NCBI GenBank assembly: GCA_023101725.1
Contig: JALJCO010009062.1
Coordinates: forward strand, 1 to 64,000
Length of the DNA stretch: 64,000 bases
Origin: Atherinomorus stipes
Taxonomy: Eukaryota; Chordata; Actinopteri; Atheriniformes; Atherinidae
Direction: 5' to 3'
The notes under the pieces were generated by a model that saw only the letters and a program-made list of their open reading frames with translations, had not been told where the DNA came from and searched no databases. Below, piece after piece: positions 45,657 to 58,370 of the stretch. Each line of letters opens with the position of its first letter. The first letter of the stretch is position 1. The translations under genes were made by a program, and so were the position numbers.

Positions 45657-47910
45657 ATGAAAAATACACAAAAATCTGAATTGTTTTCTCACATCTTGCT
45701 AACAAAAAAAAAACAGTGATCCAAAACATTTCAAAATGTACAAAATTAAGATAAATACTTCTTAACACTTTACAGGTTATTGCAACCATATACATTCCTT
45801 TAATCCTAAAAATAAAGACATTTTTTCTGCTGTGGTGTCATTTGATGGGAGTATTTCTAGGTGCTTTACCTGGAATATCTATAATGTAAAAAAAAAAAAG
45901 GTTCTTTACCGTTTTGAGGCTGAAATAAAATTCAGGATTAAAAAAAAAAAAAACTACTAAATGAACATACAAAAACTATATAAATGCAGAAAAGTATTGA
46001 ATAATTATTAGGTATCTTCAATCTATGTATTTTGAGTGTAAATTTTAAATTCTTTGTTTTTAATCAGGTTATTTTATTGAATTTATTCAGTTTCATTTGT
46101 ACAGACACTGTATGTGCTGTAGTTTGTGATATAAGCAGATCCTGTAGGCCTATAAATAAGTCAAAGGTCAAACTATCTGTCTTGAACGATGGAACAACAA
46201 TGCAGAGAGAGCTTTGCTGTAGCCTCTTCCATGTGTGATGACTGTACTTTCCTTTGATGTACTATACAATACTGCATCCACAGCAGCAACAGATTTATTC
46301 AGGATTTACAGTAAAATAGTTTTGGTTCCCTTATTGCTTGTGTCGACTTCTATTTGCATGTTATTTTCGCTCTTATATGGCATCATATATATGGAGCAAA
46401 TCAATAAAAACAAAAGATTTTTAGCTTTAGATCAACAGTGTGTAAATAATATACACAAGTATGTGATAAAATGAGAAATGTGTTTACAATATTTTGAATT
46501 CTGCGTTTCATTTTGCAGTATAGGGGCCTTTTTGCATTTTGTGTGAGCAATAACTGGATTTGTGTGTAAAGTTTTGAGAAATAGACAAAGAGATTTGAAA
46601 ATGTGTGTAAGCAATTGAAAAACCCTGTAAGCTCCACAGCGGCTGCAAACGTTCTATTTCATTTGTCTAGAGTATATCCCTCGTGTTAAGAGGTGGTGCT
46701 GTGGTGATTTTTATTGAATTCAACAGTGAGAACTAAACCCGCTGTCCTCACTGCTCATGGAAATGATTCTGAATCAGACGTGTGCGTCCAGTATCGTCCC
46801 TCTCAGAAGCTTCAAGTTTGCACCTGCTTTTCAGACGTACTAAAATAGATGCAAAAAACCAGCAAGACAATGCGTCTCACGGTTGATAAATCACCTTGCA
46901 AATGCTAAATTAATATATTTACATTTTCTCCTCCCATCACGCACTATTGCGTGTAAACACTCCACATTGCATATTCATAGCAGAAAAAGTAAATGTATAA
47001 GAGGCGCTATTAAGCACGTTTTAAAGACCGAACCCTTTTTGGATGCTGTTAATAGATCAGTTTGTACATTTTTTTGGCGTGTGCAGTGAGATAGCTCATG
47101 TTTTTATACACACAAACCTTTGATTGATCCGGCCCTAAAACACAAACAAGAAAAAGACAAAAATACACTAAAAGAAATTGAGAGATTAAGATGTGATTGA
47201 AGGAGTTAGAAAGATAGAAACTTTGCTAAAAAGAAGACTGCACTGAAATTATGTGTTGGTGTGTTCAGCAACATCAGTGGTTGGTGGAGCGCTCTCCGGA
47301 GACCGACTTTCATTAGTGTTATTATTTTCAGATGATGTTGCTGGTGGTTAAAAAGTACCTGGTGGCTGCCTCACGTAGCCGGCAGTCTCACGAGTGCAGG
47401 ACCGCTGAGGATTGGTCTCGTCCCACAGCTTTCCATTTCACCTGTTGAAAGAATGATGCAAGCCCGAGTCCCTGCTCCTGCCGCAGCATTACAGGTTGCA
47501 TAGATGTTGCAATCTTCTTCCTCTCCTTCAGGGAGAAGATGTGAGAGTCAAAACATTTGCAATTCTCAGATATACACATCTTTTTACTGATTTCATTGCT
47601 TTGACGTTTTACTTACTGCGACAAGGAACAAAGCTTTGTTCATTTCTTATCAGTTATTCCATAAATCGACGGAAAATTAAGAAATATTCTTAAGTTTTTG
47701 CTTATTAGTTATTATGTTGGTAATAATTAAGCAATTATTTTCTTTAATCCATTTCCAGAGAAGCATCTTACGCCACATCAGCAACATGACACCGTAGGCA
47801 TCATAAAACATTTCAAAGTCTACAGCAGTTAATTTTGCACCATCACAGTTTCAGGAAAGTTAAGAAGATGAACTGCAAAAATAAAAACAGGAGATGCTGA
47901 AAAAAATCAC
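45657..47910. other. No gene; one solo transposon end
   Basis: 46400-46636 ends in gcaattgaaaaaccctgtaa and is related in inverted orientation to 32423-32462. Poly-A runs occur near 45890 and 45940. Nothing else is recognised. Confidence 0.45.
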
Positions 47911-48055
47911 CAGGGTTCCCACGTATCCTGGAAAACCTGGAAAATGACTGAACATTTTTCCAGTCATGGAAAACACATGGAAAATGAGAAAAAGAGTTAA
48001 ATGTCCTGGAAAAGCTTGAGTTGTCCTGGAAAATGATTTTTCCTTCTTGTCCCCG
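47911..48055. mobile_element. Solo hAT-like end with CCTGGAAAA repeats
   Basis: Starts CAGGGTTCCCACGTATCCTG and is followed by repeated cctggaaaa/catggaaaa words, a familiar teleost DNA-transposon end. No partner end found before the adjoining LINE fragment. Confidence 0.55.
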
Positions 48056-48059
48056 CTTC

Positions 48060-48420
48060 ATGACCTGCAGGTCCTACAGATTTTCAGGTTCAGGACCTCC
48101 TGACCCAGTATGAACCCACCAGACCCCTCAGGTTACCTGGATCTGGTCTTTTATCAGCTCCAGAGTCAGAACCAGACCTGGAGAAGCTGCGTTCAGCTTC
48201 TATGCTCCACATGTCTGGAACAAACTCCCAGAACGTCTCAGATCAGCTGAAACAGTTTATTTACATCCAGGTTGAAGACCCACCTGTTCTCAGCTGTTTT
48301 CATATCCGCACCGTTTTCGTTTGAGATCTGATGTTCTCAAATCATCTAGCATTGTTTCCTGCTCTCTGCTGTAATGCTTTTAATGTTTTATGAAGAACAC
48401 TTTGAATTGTTCTAAACTTG
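48060..48420 (+). pseudogene. LINE ORF2 C-terminal tail and 3' end
   Basis: The frame near 48166-48275 reads VRTRPGEAAFSFYAPHVWNK then LPERLRSAET, the conserved tail of L2/CR1/Rex-like ORF2 proteins; a frameshift follows before KTHLFS. The 3' UTR has tgtaatgcttttaatgtttt followed by atgaagaacactttgaattg, the typical end of these elements. 5' truncated and frameshifted. Confidence 0.75.
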
Positions 48421-48934
48421 CGTAAGAACAAATTCCAGACATGACGATTTTTGTGAACGCCACAATCTTTGTGAAAAGTAGGAACTGAGAACAGATTTGT
48501 TTGGATGAACGGCTGCTGAATGAGGCCCAATGATCACAAACACAGCAGCAACATGATGAATCACGGTGCTGCAATGTTGCAGTCAAATCCAGACCTCAAC
48601 CTGACACAAACGCTGTGTTTGGACATTTAGCAACAACAGTAGTCTTGTTTTTAATGTCTGCGTCTGGTTAGATAAAGGTTAAATAAAATAAATAATAAAT
48701 TTAGAGAGCCGTGCAAGTAGCCAACCCAGGCTCTGAAGGATTGCAGGAGAGAAGCAGAGATCATTAACATGTAATTGCATATTTAAAATGAAACATGTTT
48801 CAGATTATAAGCAGCAGACTGAGTTTAAGGAGTTCATTTGCAAAGACAGATCTCTGGATTTTCATTATGCGGTGCAGAATTAATGCAGCTTTTATTTTTA
48901 CTGTATATTCTAACATCATGTGTATGATCTACCT
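48421..48934. other. No recognised features
   Basis: Short A-rich aataaaataaataataaat at 48681-48699 could be a retroelement tail. Otherwise unique. Confidence 0.35.
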
Positions 48935-49735
48935 CAGAGGTGTCACTCATTTTAGTTCAGGGGCCACATATGTCACAATTTCATCTCAAGTGGGCCGGAC
49001 CGGGAAAATGATCAGACAATCACTTATAAATAACAAAAACCACAAATGTTTCCTTTTATCTATCAAGATGTTTATATACGATGAACTTTCTATTAGAGAG
49101 AAAACATATATTTTGAGGAACGGAGTGGTTTAAAATATTTTGTTATATTTTTTCTTTGTTCATTTTATGTATTAATTTCAGTCAACATTTTATTGTTTAT
49201 GTGACAAAATATTCATATACATTTTAATATAAACTCATAAACATGAATTTATAATCTTAATTTTCCCTTGAAACTTCCCAAATATGGAATATTTTTAATA
49301 TATGAATTTTTATATTTTACTTTTATTGTTATCATTATTATCAAGTCATTCAAATACTATACTACATGTTCATTATAACTTACAGATCATAATGGATGTA
49401 CAAAATCACTTACTGTAATATTGAATGACGGGAATCTGGAACTAAAAAACACAATTTTTCACATTATGATTGGGGACTTTTCAAGAGAAATAAGATTTCC
49501 ACATGTGTGAAGTAATCCTGATCTCATCATATAAACTGAGGTCAGATCTGTAAAGTATATATTGAAATACTTTATATTTAGACTTTTAAAAAGATTCCAA
49601 GCTCTGCTGGACCAATCAGAAACTAGAGTTTGTTTTATTGTTTTAAATGTGACATTTAATAATTCACCTCGCGGGCCAGACTGGACCCTCTGGCGGGCCG
49701 GTTTCGGCCCCCGGGCCTTACGTTTGACACCCATG
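48935..49735. mobile_element. hAT MITE (801 bp)
   Basis: Termini CAGAGGTGTCACTCATTTTA and, inverted, CATGGGTGTCAAACGTAAGG. Octamers ATCTACCT (48927-48934) and ATTTACCT (49736-49743) form an 8-bp duplication with one mismatch. Both ends carry the gggccnnnnnnnggcc-style blocks of this very common vertebrate hAT class. No transposase. Confidence 0.88.
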
Positions 49736-49743
49736 ATTTACCT

Positions 49744-50995
49744 GCTCCAGAGTGGCCCAGTCAGGTCCGGATCCAGCTGAAAGGCAGGGCAGGGTGCTGC
49801 ATTCATGCCCCCACTAACCCAATCACCGGCCAGTGCTGCCAGAATTAAATGCTAATTACTGTCTGCAGACATGAAGGAGGGAGGACGGATGAAGACTTCC
49901 CCGTCAGAGTGTTCCCCTCTTTTGTTTGTTATTGTTTTTTAACCAAGCTGCCTCAGAAATGTTTGTTTCTCCCAAATGTGCAGTCCCCCCCCCCCCTGTC
50001 TGTCACTGTGGATCAGACACAGCGAGACGTGCTGAGAGGCTGTCATTGTCTGTCTTTTTCAAAGCCAAGCGCATTAACAGGCTGGCAGCGTGACCCGGCC
50101 GCGCTCTCTCCACCGCACGATTACTGTGTTTAGTTGTGTACCCGGTGCCTCTGACCTCTATTTTCTAATGGGGAGAGACCTTTAAGGGGCACTCAAGACT
50201 GAAAGACACTTGTGCGTCTCCACTAACAGTTTTATTTTATAAGAGAGAGAGTGTGTGTGTTGTCCCCGTTTGTCCTCCCACCCGAGGCAGTGAGAGCACC
50301 GAGCATGTGCATCCTGTCTGGTCCTGTAAAGGAAAGAGTGGATCACAAGGTTCTTGGAGCCTGGAGGAGATATAAAAGAACTGCACTCAGTGGGCCTTCG
50401 TAGAGGAACACGAGGCTAAAAGACGGGTCTCTAACTCAACTCTTTTTAAAGTGAGCGTTTCAAGATATTTGAAGGCATCCTCTCCTAAAGGCAGGGTAGA
50501 TGATGTTTTCCAGGAGCACTTTTTTACCATTTTGCTTAAAGTCTTCTTCACACCCCGATTGCAGACAATAAATTAAATGATCTGACACAAAAATAAGAAT
50601 ATTTAGTCAACTGTGGAACAGACCGGACTGAAAAAGCCATCCAATGACATTGTAACGGCCCGTGCTTATTGATTGAATGATTATATATCCATCAAACTCG
50701 ACTGCTGTTTGTCTGCTGCGCGCTCGCCGTGAGCGTCTTACAGTGCACATGAACATGGCTGCTTTTTTATGCAGTTGAATGCTCTTAAAATCCACCAGAA
50801 AGAAAAAAGAAATGGATGTGGATGAAGTCATGGAGGTGTTGGTGTTTGCAGTGAGGATGTTTTACACCACAGAAGAAGATGGAGATGAGATGACTGTAAC
50901 TTTTAAGAAATCATGGTTCCTCTGCTGTTTACTGGAAGGCTAACAAGCTAGCCACTCGCCTGTTCTCGGTTATCTTTGCGGACAACCATCGGCGC
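49744..50995. other. No recognised features
   Basis: Poly-C 49984-49996 and a short (GT)n at 50252-50261. No domain in the short frames. Confidence 0.4.
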
Positions 50996-51613
50996 CAACC
51001 TGATCTCACAAAAATTTGTGACATGAGCACGAACAGTTTTACGTCTGTTCCTCCAGAGCTGCTGTCATGCAACTTGGCTCGTTACGTCTGCAAAACTGAA
51101 TGACAGCACAAAGTAATTCAGATGACGTTGAGCAAGAAATGCCTCTAACAGCTGCATGAAGCAGCTCTGGAGGAACAGATGAGGACACAGAGCAGGTGTC
51201 CGTCATGCAGAAGTCGGGGAGATGGATTCCAGGTTTCTCCAGGCAACATGCAGCCAACAAACCTAAAAGGATTTAGGCTCCGTCAGAATGAGAAGAACTG
51301 TGGATCGCACATATAAACTGAGAGGATGTTAAAAGCGTAATATAGTCTGTATTTTTGTGCAAAAACGACCCAATATGGGTGTGATTTTTTTAGAGGACTT
51401 GTTGGTTTTACATTGCACAGTTTTACGTGTCATCAGCACGTAATTTGAAGCAGAAAAATTTGTGTCTGGGGACACAAAAAGCTTCCCCATTCACTTAACA
51501 TTGTGCAGCTTTACGTGTCAGTGACACGTAATTTGAAGCAGTTACGTGTCGGGGACACGAATATGAGTAAAACTGTTCGTGCTCATGTCACGTATTTTTG
51601 TGAGATCAGGTTG
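50996..51613. mobile_element. hAT-type foldback MITE
   Basis: Termini CAACCTGATCTCACAAAAAT and, inverted, CAACCTGATCTCACAAAAAT; inverted similarity runs about 48 bp through gacatgagcacgaacagttt. Perfect 8-bp target duplication ATCGGCGC (50988-50995, 51614-51621). A second, inner hairpin pairs tgttcctccagagctgct (51045-51062) with cagctctggaggaacag (51163-51179). Internal tandem-like blocks of ttacgtgtcagtgacacgta occur at 51430-51560. Confidence 0.92.
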
Positions 51614-51711
51614 ATCGGCGCACACGTTCCTGTTCTGGAGGCGTGGTTTCAGGTGGGTGTATTTTTTTAAATGTCGTTTGCTCAAACCGTTTTTCCAGGA
51701 TCCTCAACTGT

Positions 51712-52415
51712 CTCAGTCCTGATAGGACAGAGGTTTAGGGGTCTCCCAGCCCTGATAGGACAGAGGGGTAGGGGTCTCCCAGCCCTGATAGGACAGAGGG
51801 GTAGGGGTGTCTCAGTCCTGATAGGACAGAGGGGTAGGGGTCTCCCAGTCCTGATAGGACAGAGGAGTAGGGGTGTCTCAGTCCTGATAGGACAGAGGGG
51901 TAGGGGTCTCCCAGCCCTGATAGGACAGAGGAGTAGGGGTCTCCCAGCCCTGATAGGACAGAGGAGTAGGGGTCTCCCAGTCCTGATAGGACAGAGGAGT
52001 AGGGGTCTCCCAGTCCTGATAGGACAGAGGGGTAGGGGTCTCCCAGCCCTGATAGGACAGGGGAGTAGGGATGTCTCAGTCCTGATAGGACAGAGGGGTA
52101 GGGGTGTCCCAGCCCTGATAGGACAGAGGGGTAGGGGTGTCTTAGCCCTGATAGGACAGAGGGGTAGGGGTCTCCCAGCCCTGATAGGACAGAGGAGTAG
52201 GGGTCTCCCAGCCCTGATAGGACAGAGGAGTAGGGGTCTCCCAGTCCTGATAGGACAGAGGGGTAGGGGTCTCCCAGCCCTGATAGGACAGAGAGGTAGG
52301 GATGTCTCCATCCTGTTAGGACAGAGGAGTAGGGGTCTCCCAGCCCTGATAGGACAGAGGAGTATGGGTCTCCCAGTCCTGATAGGACAGAGGGGTAGGG
52401 GTGTCTCCGTCCTCT
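51712..52415. repeat. 33-bp minisatellite (about 21 units)
   Basis: Unit gtctcccagccctgatagga followed by cagaggggtaggg. 33 bp is 11 codons without a stop on either strand, giving a 288-codon plus frame (Leu-Ile-Gly-Gln-Arg-Gly-Arg-Gly) and a 261-codon minus frame. Neither is a gene: no composition or homology beyond the repeat. Confidence 0.95.
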
Positions 52416-54248
52416 TTCTCCCTGTCATTTTGGTATACCACATGATTGGATTTCTGCATGTTGACATCTGCAGAAAATCTTCTGTTCTGCATCTCGTGCT
52501 TCTCGTTCAGGAAGTTTCAGTTAAGACGTTACAGTAAGTCAGCAACGATGTTGCACCTACAGGACTAATCAGTGACTTTCTATCCTCAGCTGCCTTTGGA
52601 GCTCTTGTTCTGCCGTATTCACGCTCCTTTGTGTGACTGAATGGTAAAAGTAGTTCATGTTGTATCCTATAACCATGTTTTACCCTGTTTGACACAAAGC
52701 CAGCATCCGTTCCTGTAATCAGACATTATTACGCTTAGTAAAGTGCACCTTTATTTACTTATTCATTTTTTTCAGCATGCCCACATCCCACTCTTTTGTA
52801 ATGGAACATGCTTATTGTTCTGAGAGTGCACCCCCTACATGTGCATTAATATCAAGTGAACCAGCCAGCTGTTACCGGTCATATATTATAAGGCCATGAC
52901 ATCCTGATGGAACATAAAAATTCCACGACTCTTTTGTTTTGACAGATGGCAGCTTTGTTTGCTGGCAAAAACAATATATTTTGTTGTTGTTTTCCAGGCT
53001 TGTCATAATGGTTGACTGTTCAAATGAATATGTATCGCATGGAGCCGGAGGAATATAGCACAGCCCCACCCTAGGGGACAGCGTTAGTGTCTGGCTCAGT
53101 TGTGGGATGGCAGCAGAAGGATGAGAAGCAGACCAGGGTCTGTATTGTGTAGAAATTAATCGCATTACAAGAAACAAAAACATGACTTGCTCAAGCTGCT
53201 GTTGATGTCACTGACTGTAACAGTCACAATCATTCATGGTTGTTCTTTAGCTAGGGCTTGTTTCGTTCTCATCTAATACAATTATTTTATTCTACCTGAA
53301 CTCGCATCAAGTGCTCTTCTCATCATTAGTGACCCTTAAAATGCTGCAGACTATTTAAAATGAACACTTCAGTAGCGAATGAGACTAAAATGTCCTGATA
53401 TAATTGAAGCTGTACAGTTCTCAGTGACATGAGCTGTACATATTTCACATGGAAGCAAGTTCAGTTGTTGCATTTTTAAGTACATGATGAAATGAATATG
53501 GCGTAATGCCGATTCACCCACAAAGGTCGCTTTATTCATGCTGTTCTGAATATACTTGTGTTGCCGAGTGTGGGTGTGATGTTGAGTATTTACCCACCAG
53601 GCAGGGATGGACCATTGAAATTTAAAATTGCAATAGAAAAAAATCGGTAAATCTCAGACACTGCATTCATTTTGACCATTTTTATTTATGCTTTCTTGGG
53701 ATGTTGGGATAATGAAGGTGTGATCTTCTTACACATTCAGAGACACTGTCGTGAAATGGTGGTACAAATGTAACAGCTGCCATGTATGTGGACCCACTGT
53801 GGGTAGATATAAACTGCTCATTCTAAGATAATAAAAACATAACAGAGTACGTGATCTTACCTTTTGTGAATCGGGTATCAAGGTGGGATCCAGTTTCACA
53901 CCTAAATATGCAATGCTGGATCATTCATTTGGTGCTGGAAAAGTCAAAGAAGGAGGACAGCTGGAGCCACTGGCTTTTAAAACATGACCTCGGTTTTTTT
54001 TGTATTAAAAATGAGGAAATTTAGTGTCATACATCCCCTGATATCACTGAGACAATGAAGGAGTGGCTGAACAGGACCACTATTCTTTAAAGGAAAACGG
54101 ACTTGACAGACATTGGCATATACAGTAAGTAAAAGGGCATGCTATGTTTTCTTATAAAATATATATATGTAGCAGCAAATATAGACAGAATAGAAGAGGA
54201 CCAAGAATGGAGCCCTGGGGCATGCAGTAAAATCAGCATGTATGTTAT
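52416..54248. other. No recognised gene
   Basis: AT-rich. attaatcgcattacaagaaa at 53156-53175 and agaggaccaagaatggagcc at 54195-54214 resemble fragments of fish dispersed repeats. No structure can be delimited. Confidence 0.4.
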
Positions 54249-54469
54249 TTAAAGGAGAACAGCGCAAGTGCCCTCTTTTTTCCAGAAGTTCGCCCCCTCT
54301 GGTAACAAGTGGAAGTGACGTTTAATGTCGTTCACAAGCACGAGCTGCTTGAACTGCGTTGATCTCTAATTTAACTCACATTACACTCAGTCTGAGCCCA
54401 GAGTTAGAGACACGATGTCTACTGAAGTAAAAAAGTTATAAATCTGCAAGTTTAAATGTTTACTGATTT

Positions 54470-54592
54470 TATTTTATTTTTTATTTGTGTTCCCCTCCCC
54501 CACTTGCCAGGCCGGCATTGCAAATAAGAATCTTGTTCTTAATGTCTTTACCAGGTTAAGTAAAAGTTAAATAAAAAAGATAAATAAAAAGT
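54470..54592 (+). mobile_element. LINE 3'-UTR fragment
   Basis: ttgcaaataagaatcttgtt followed by cttaatgtctttaccaggtt and aagtaaaagttaaataaaaa: the canonical end of L2/CR1-like fish LINEs. No coding part. Confidence 0.7.
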
Positions 54593-55135
54593 TGTTCACG
54601 GTTTGATCGTTGAGTAAACTGACGGACTGTATGCTAACTTGTAGTTTGTAGTTCAAATATCTAAATTCAGGTTGAGATCACGATTACCTTATAAAATTAC
54701 AGCATCAACTATATTTAACAAGTGGCTGGAGTGTATGTTTTCCCCGGGAACAGTCACATGGCTGTCATACTGCTACTTTTACATGCTAAAAACTTAGCAT
54801 TGCAACATTCTGCATCCTTATTTCCGTCATTCATCACATTTACCTTGTTAGTGAGAAGAAAGACAACTGTGGGTCCTGTTTTATTCCCAGACTGGATCGG
54901 AGCTCCCTCCTATTAAAAAAATAAAGAAAAAAAGCTGCTCGGTTGTTTACTCCCGTCTTACTCCGGTGTCGGTGTTGTGCTAAAAAACGCCCCCCTGCTA
55001 TGGGGACCGGTCAGACTCCAGTTTGGTTCTCTTCGTCTCATAAGAAAACTTTTCTTCTTCATCTTCCTGGAGTCTGAGTTGGGGTCTGAGAGGCTCCTGT
55101 TCTCCATCTTTTAGCAGCAGCAGTGTTGTCTCAAC

Positions 55136-55351
55136 ATGCGCGGACCTGCAATGGCTGATTACACGACACTGGTGCAGCCAGACGGACGAGAACGAGCAGC
55201 TCGTCTCATAAGCGCCCCCTTGACGCTTTGTGCCCGAAACTCTCGCATTGAGCATTTGGAAACAGTATTAGAGACCATCGCAGTGAAGAAAGATCAGCTC
55301 ATTCTACACATCAGGCAGCTGTTAGATCATGTGGAGGAAAGAAAAGAATAG
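55136..55351 (+). other. Unidentified 71-codon frame inside the TTAA element
   Basis: Starts MRGPAMADYTTLVQPDGR. The C-terminal half is amphipathic (IEHLETVLETIAVKKDQLIL, then HIRQLLDHVEERKE), compatible with a coiled coil. No family recognised. It could be a captured exon, or chance in a GC-richer patch of the element. Confidence 0.25.
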
Positions 55352-55451
55352 TGTTTGACATTTAAACTTGCACAATGCACCTTTAAATAAAATATCACGT
55401 CACTTTCTGACTCCAAGTTAGATACCTTCACCACTCTGTACTCTCTCACTA

Positions 55452-56052
55452 GCTGTGTTTCCATTACCCCGAGAATGATGTAAAACCTAAATATTGCACT
55501 AAAAACCTGGTACCTGAAAAGACCAAAATTTAGAAAAATCTCTCAAATATTGCTAAAAAAAAGTGTTTTTCAGGTATGTCAGTGTAGAAGTGTAATGCAA
55601 AAGTGTAATAGAAGCACTTTTCTCACAACAGACATGACGAAGGGGAGCAAAAAACATGTACATCCTTCTTAATGATGATGATTATGATCATTTAAAAGCA
55701 TTAACTTTTCAATCAGAGCGATCTGGAAGCGACACGAATCTGAAAAAGGCCTTAATTCAGCGAGAGGAGTTCAATTTGGAAAGCAACATGCAGACATTGT
55801 GCAAGTTCTTGACGCATTGGTAACGACTGGTCACGAGTTAAATTTGTCATTTCTACACATTTGTAATGCATTAGTTATCTCCAACTTTATCTCCAAACTG
55901 TCGTCTCCTGATGAGGACAGTAGAAACAGCAGTAGCTGCACAATGCTAAATGTTCTCCATCTCCAACCTAAGTTAAGTGGAGTCTTGTGACATGGGTTTT
56001 TACCAAAATTATGGCTTATGCGCTAAACACACATTCAATGGAAACACCTGCA
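55452..56052. mobile_element. DNA transposon with GTGTTTCCATT termini
   Basis: Left end GCTGTGTTTCCATTACCC; right end inverted GCAGGTGTTTCCATTGAA. A common fish DNA-transposon signature, probably Harbinger- or hAT-derived. No clear target duplication and no transposase. It abuts the next element by two bases. Confidence 0.6.
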
Positions 56053-56066
56053 AATTGCAACTGTAC

Positions 56067-56689
56067 AGGGGCGCCTGCAGAAATTTCTTTAAGGAGCAGG
56101 GTAGCCAAGGGTTATGAAAGGATAACTTTTGTTTCTTTCAACTTTGACCTTATTTCCAGGAACTCACACATGTTTTTACTCACCAGTAACATTTCTGCAT
56201 CAGTCCGACTCCTTTGGGCGCTACTGTAGTCAGACTAGTCGTAGAACCGCGTACATAATATAATGGACGTGAAGGAAGCCGAATGAATTGGCCTCTATAT
56301 AAGAGGCCTCTATATCTACAGCCAAACTAAGGCTGAGTAGGTGCTAATGTGAAAGAGGTATTAGGAACTGGTTGGGGCAGTTCAGGATGGCACCCTCCTG
56401 GATGAATTAGCATAAAGACCGAGTTAATTAGGAGTGACAGACCTGTGGGGGACTATGGCAAAGAACAATGGCAGAAAATGGTAGGTCTGGTGTAACATCT
56501 TTTATTTATTTTATTTTTATTAGCTTATAAAGATTTTGATATTCAGATATAAGTAAAGGATGCTGAGTCGTGTTAATAGTTTATAAAAATTGATCTAAAT
56601 AAAAAAATATAATTTTTGATGGGGTGGCCAGTGGGTTGGCCAGCTTCTTGTTCAAGGGGGGCCATGGCCACCCCTGGGGGCGCCATTGT
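56067..56689. mobile_element. Putative DNA transposon with GGGGCGCC ends
   Basis: Bounded by direct repeats ttgcaactgtac (56055-56066) and ttgtaactgtac (56686-56697), of which AACTGTAC is identical. ACAGGGGCGCCTGCAG at the left resembles ACAATGGCGCCCCCAG inverted at the right. Class unassigned. Confidence 0.5.
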
Positions 56690-56697
56690 AACTGTAC

Positions 56698-57524
56698 TTT
56701 GTTGAAATTTCATAAATATTGCTTTTACGTTGGGAAAAACTGTGATGGAAAGGCAGCAACTCATAGAAGAGGCCGGTTGACCCAAAACATGGTGTTTTTC
56801 TTTTTTTTTTTTCTTTTTGTTTGTTTTTTAGCACACCCATAAAACATCTTCCATATACATGTTAATTTATTCAGCTGGGACCCAGTGTTTAGTTTGTCCC
56901 TTCAAGGCTACCATGGTGACATTTAGAGCAACGTGGTAAAGGGCAAGTTGGGGAAACACAGCATCTGATAAACTCAGGAAAAATTATAGAACATGAGTCT
57001 TCTTTTTAAGTCATCTTACACGAACAAAATGATCCATTTTCGTAAGAGAACTTGTATTTTTTAATGGGCCCAAAATACAAAATCTTGCTGTTACCTTTTT
57101 TGCATTGACTATGTTGTCCTGAATGATGTACCTTTGTAAATGCAGAACTCACATCCCAATAAGTGATTAAATAGATATTAAGTGTCTCAGTGCTTTCTGT
57201 ATGTTATGTCTATGTCGAAGGTACAGGAACTGTTAGTCCATCCTGTAAGACCCAACCCATTTGTCCACAGTCCTTTCTCTTTTCTTCTTAAGATTCCCTT
57301 GTGACTTATTAGGGGCAGGATAGTCATGATAAGGGTTAGAATGAAGTGAATGACAATGTTATTACAAATATGACGCTTCTGAATTTCTGTCATTAGAGCA
57401 CCCAGATCAGGACATATCAGAGACTCCAAATTTAAGAGAAGGCTTTGGAAATATCTCACTTTATACTGGCTATTTCTGAGATATTTTATAAATTTCCCAA
57501 ATAGCAAATACATCTGGGCCACAT
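56698..57524. other. No recognised features
   Basis: Poly-T stretch near 56792-56830. The 116-codon minus frame at 57187-57537 has no recognisable domain. Confidence 0.4.
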
Positions 57525-58370
57525 TAAGGCAGCACAATGGTGGAAAAAAACTTGCGATAGGTGATAACAGTGTTGAGACTCACAATGACGATATATTTCA
57601 CGATAAATAAAACACTTGTTAATGTATCTTTTTTCATGTTAAGCTTCACTGTTGTTTTAAAAATGTCTTCCCCGTGCTTTTCCACTGCAACCTTTCCTCT
57701 TTCTGTTTCTCTATTTTTAGACTCCCTTTTCAAAAGTACAACAAATGAACTGATTTATTGAAATAATCCACTCATTAGCTGCTTTCAGACTTGCGTTGCA
57801 GTACATGTGCGGTAAAGTCCATCCGCTCTTTAACTGGACTCTCTTTTTAAACATGTCGCTTCCTCGCGAGCTTGTTGCGCCCCGGTCATGTTCAGACATC
57901 AGGAAACGTTGCAGATAAGCCAACACAGCCACGCTCTCCCTTCAACTCTGTCCGGAACATTTTCTTGTGCGTTCTGCCAAGACAACGAGCCGTTACGTTT
58001 CCGTTCTCATGACATTGAGACCAGCCGGTACATGTCTGCGACATCTCCGAGGTAAAAGACCGGGGGTCTCATTTATAAAACTGTGCGCAGGATCTATACT
58101 AAAAGTGTACGTGCGCCAAAAACCCAAAGTTTGCTTACGCCGAAAAATATTCAGATTTATAAAACCGGGCGTACGCAAAAATCCAAGCAATTTCCCCTTT
58201 ATAAATCACACTCTCCTTGGATGTTTGCGCAGGTGAATTTGGCTCATATCCCGCCTCCTACACGCCCAATTTCTACCATGAAGGGTCAATGCAAAGCACC
58301 TCATGGATATTTTTTGCATATAAATAAGCCAGCTGTTCTGAGGCATTTAAACTTGATCGTGGCGACTGAG

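Larger units (their letters stand above)
54249..55386. mobile_element. TTAA-flanked element with nested LINE 3' end
   Basis: Left end TTAAAGGAGAACAGCGCAAG; right end inverted TTAAAGGTGCATTGTGCAAG, with TTAA at both tips. The interior holds a LINE 3' end at 54470-54592 and an open frame of 71 codons at 55136-55351 (Leu/Glu-rich C-terminus, unidentified). Confidence 0.7.

Noticed and set aside
45081..45795. Phe-rich and Lys-rich frames of up to 203 codons
   Set aside because: Translation of a homopurine tract; no start context or conserved sequence.
51671..52537. A 288-codon Gly/Arg/Leu repeat protein, resembling an RGG-type protein
   Set aside because: Product of a 33-bp minisatellite open on both strands; nothing gene-like flanks it.
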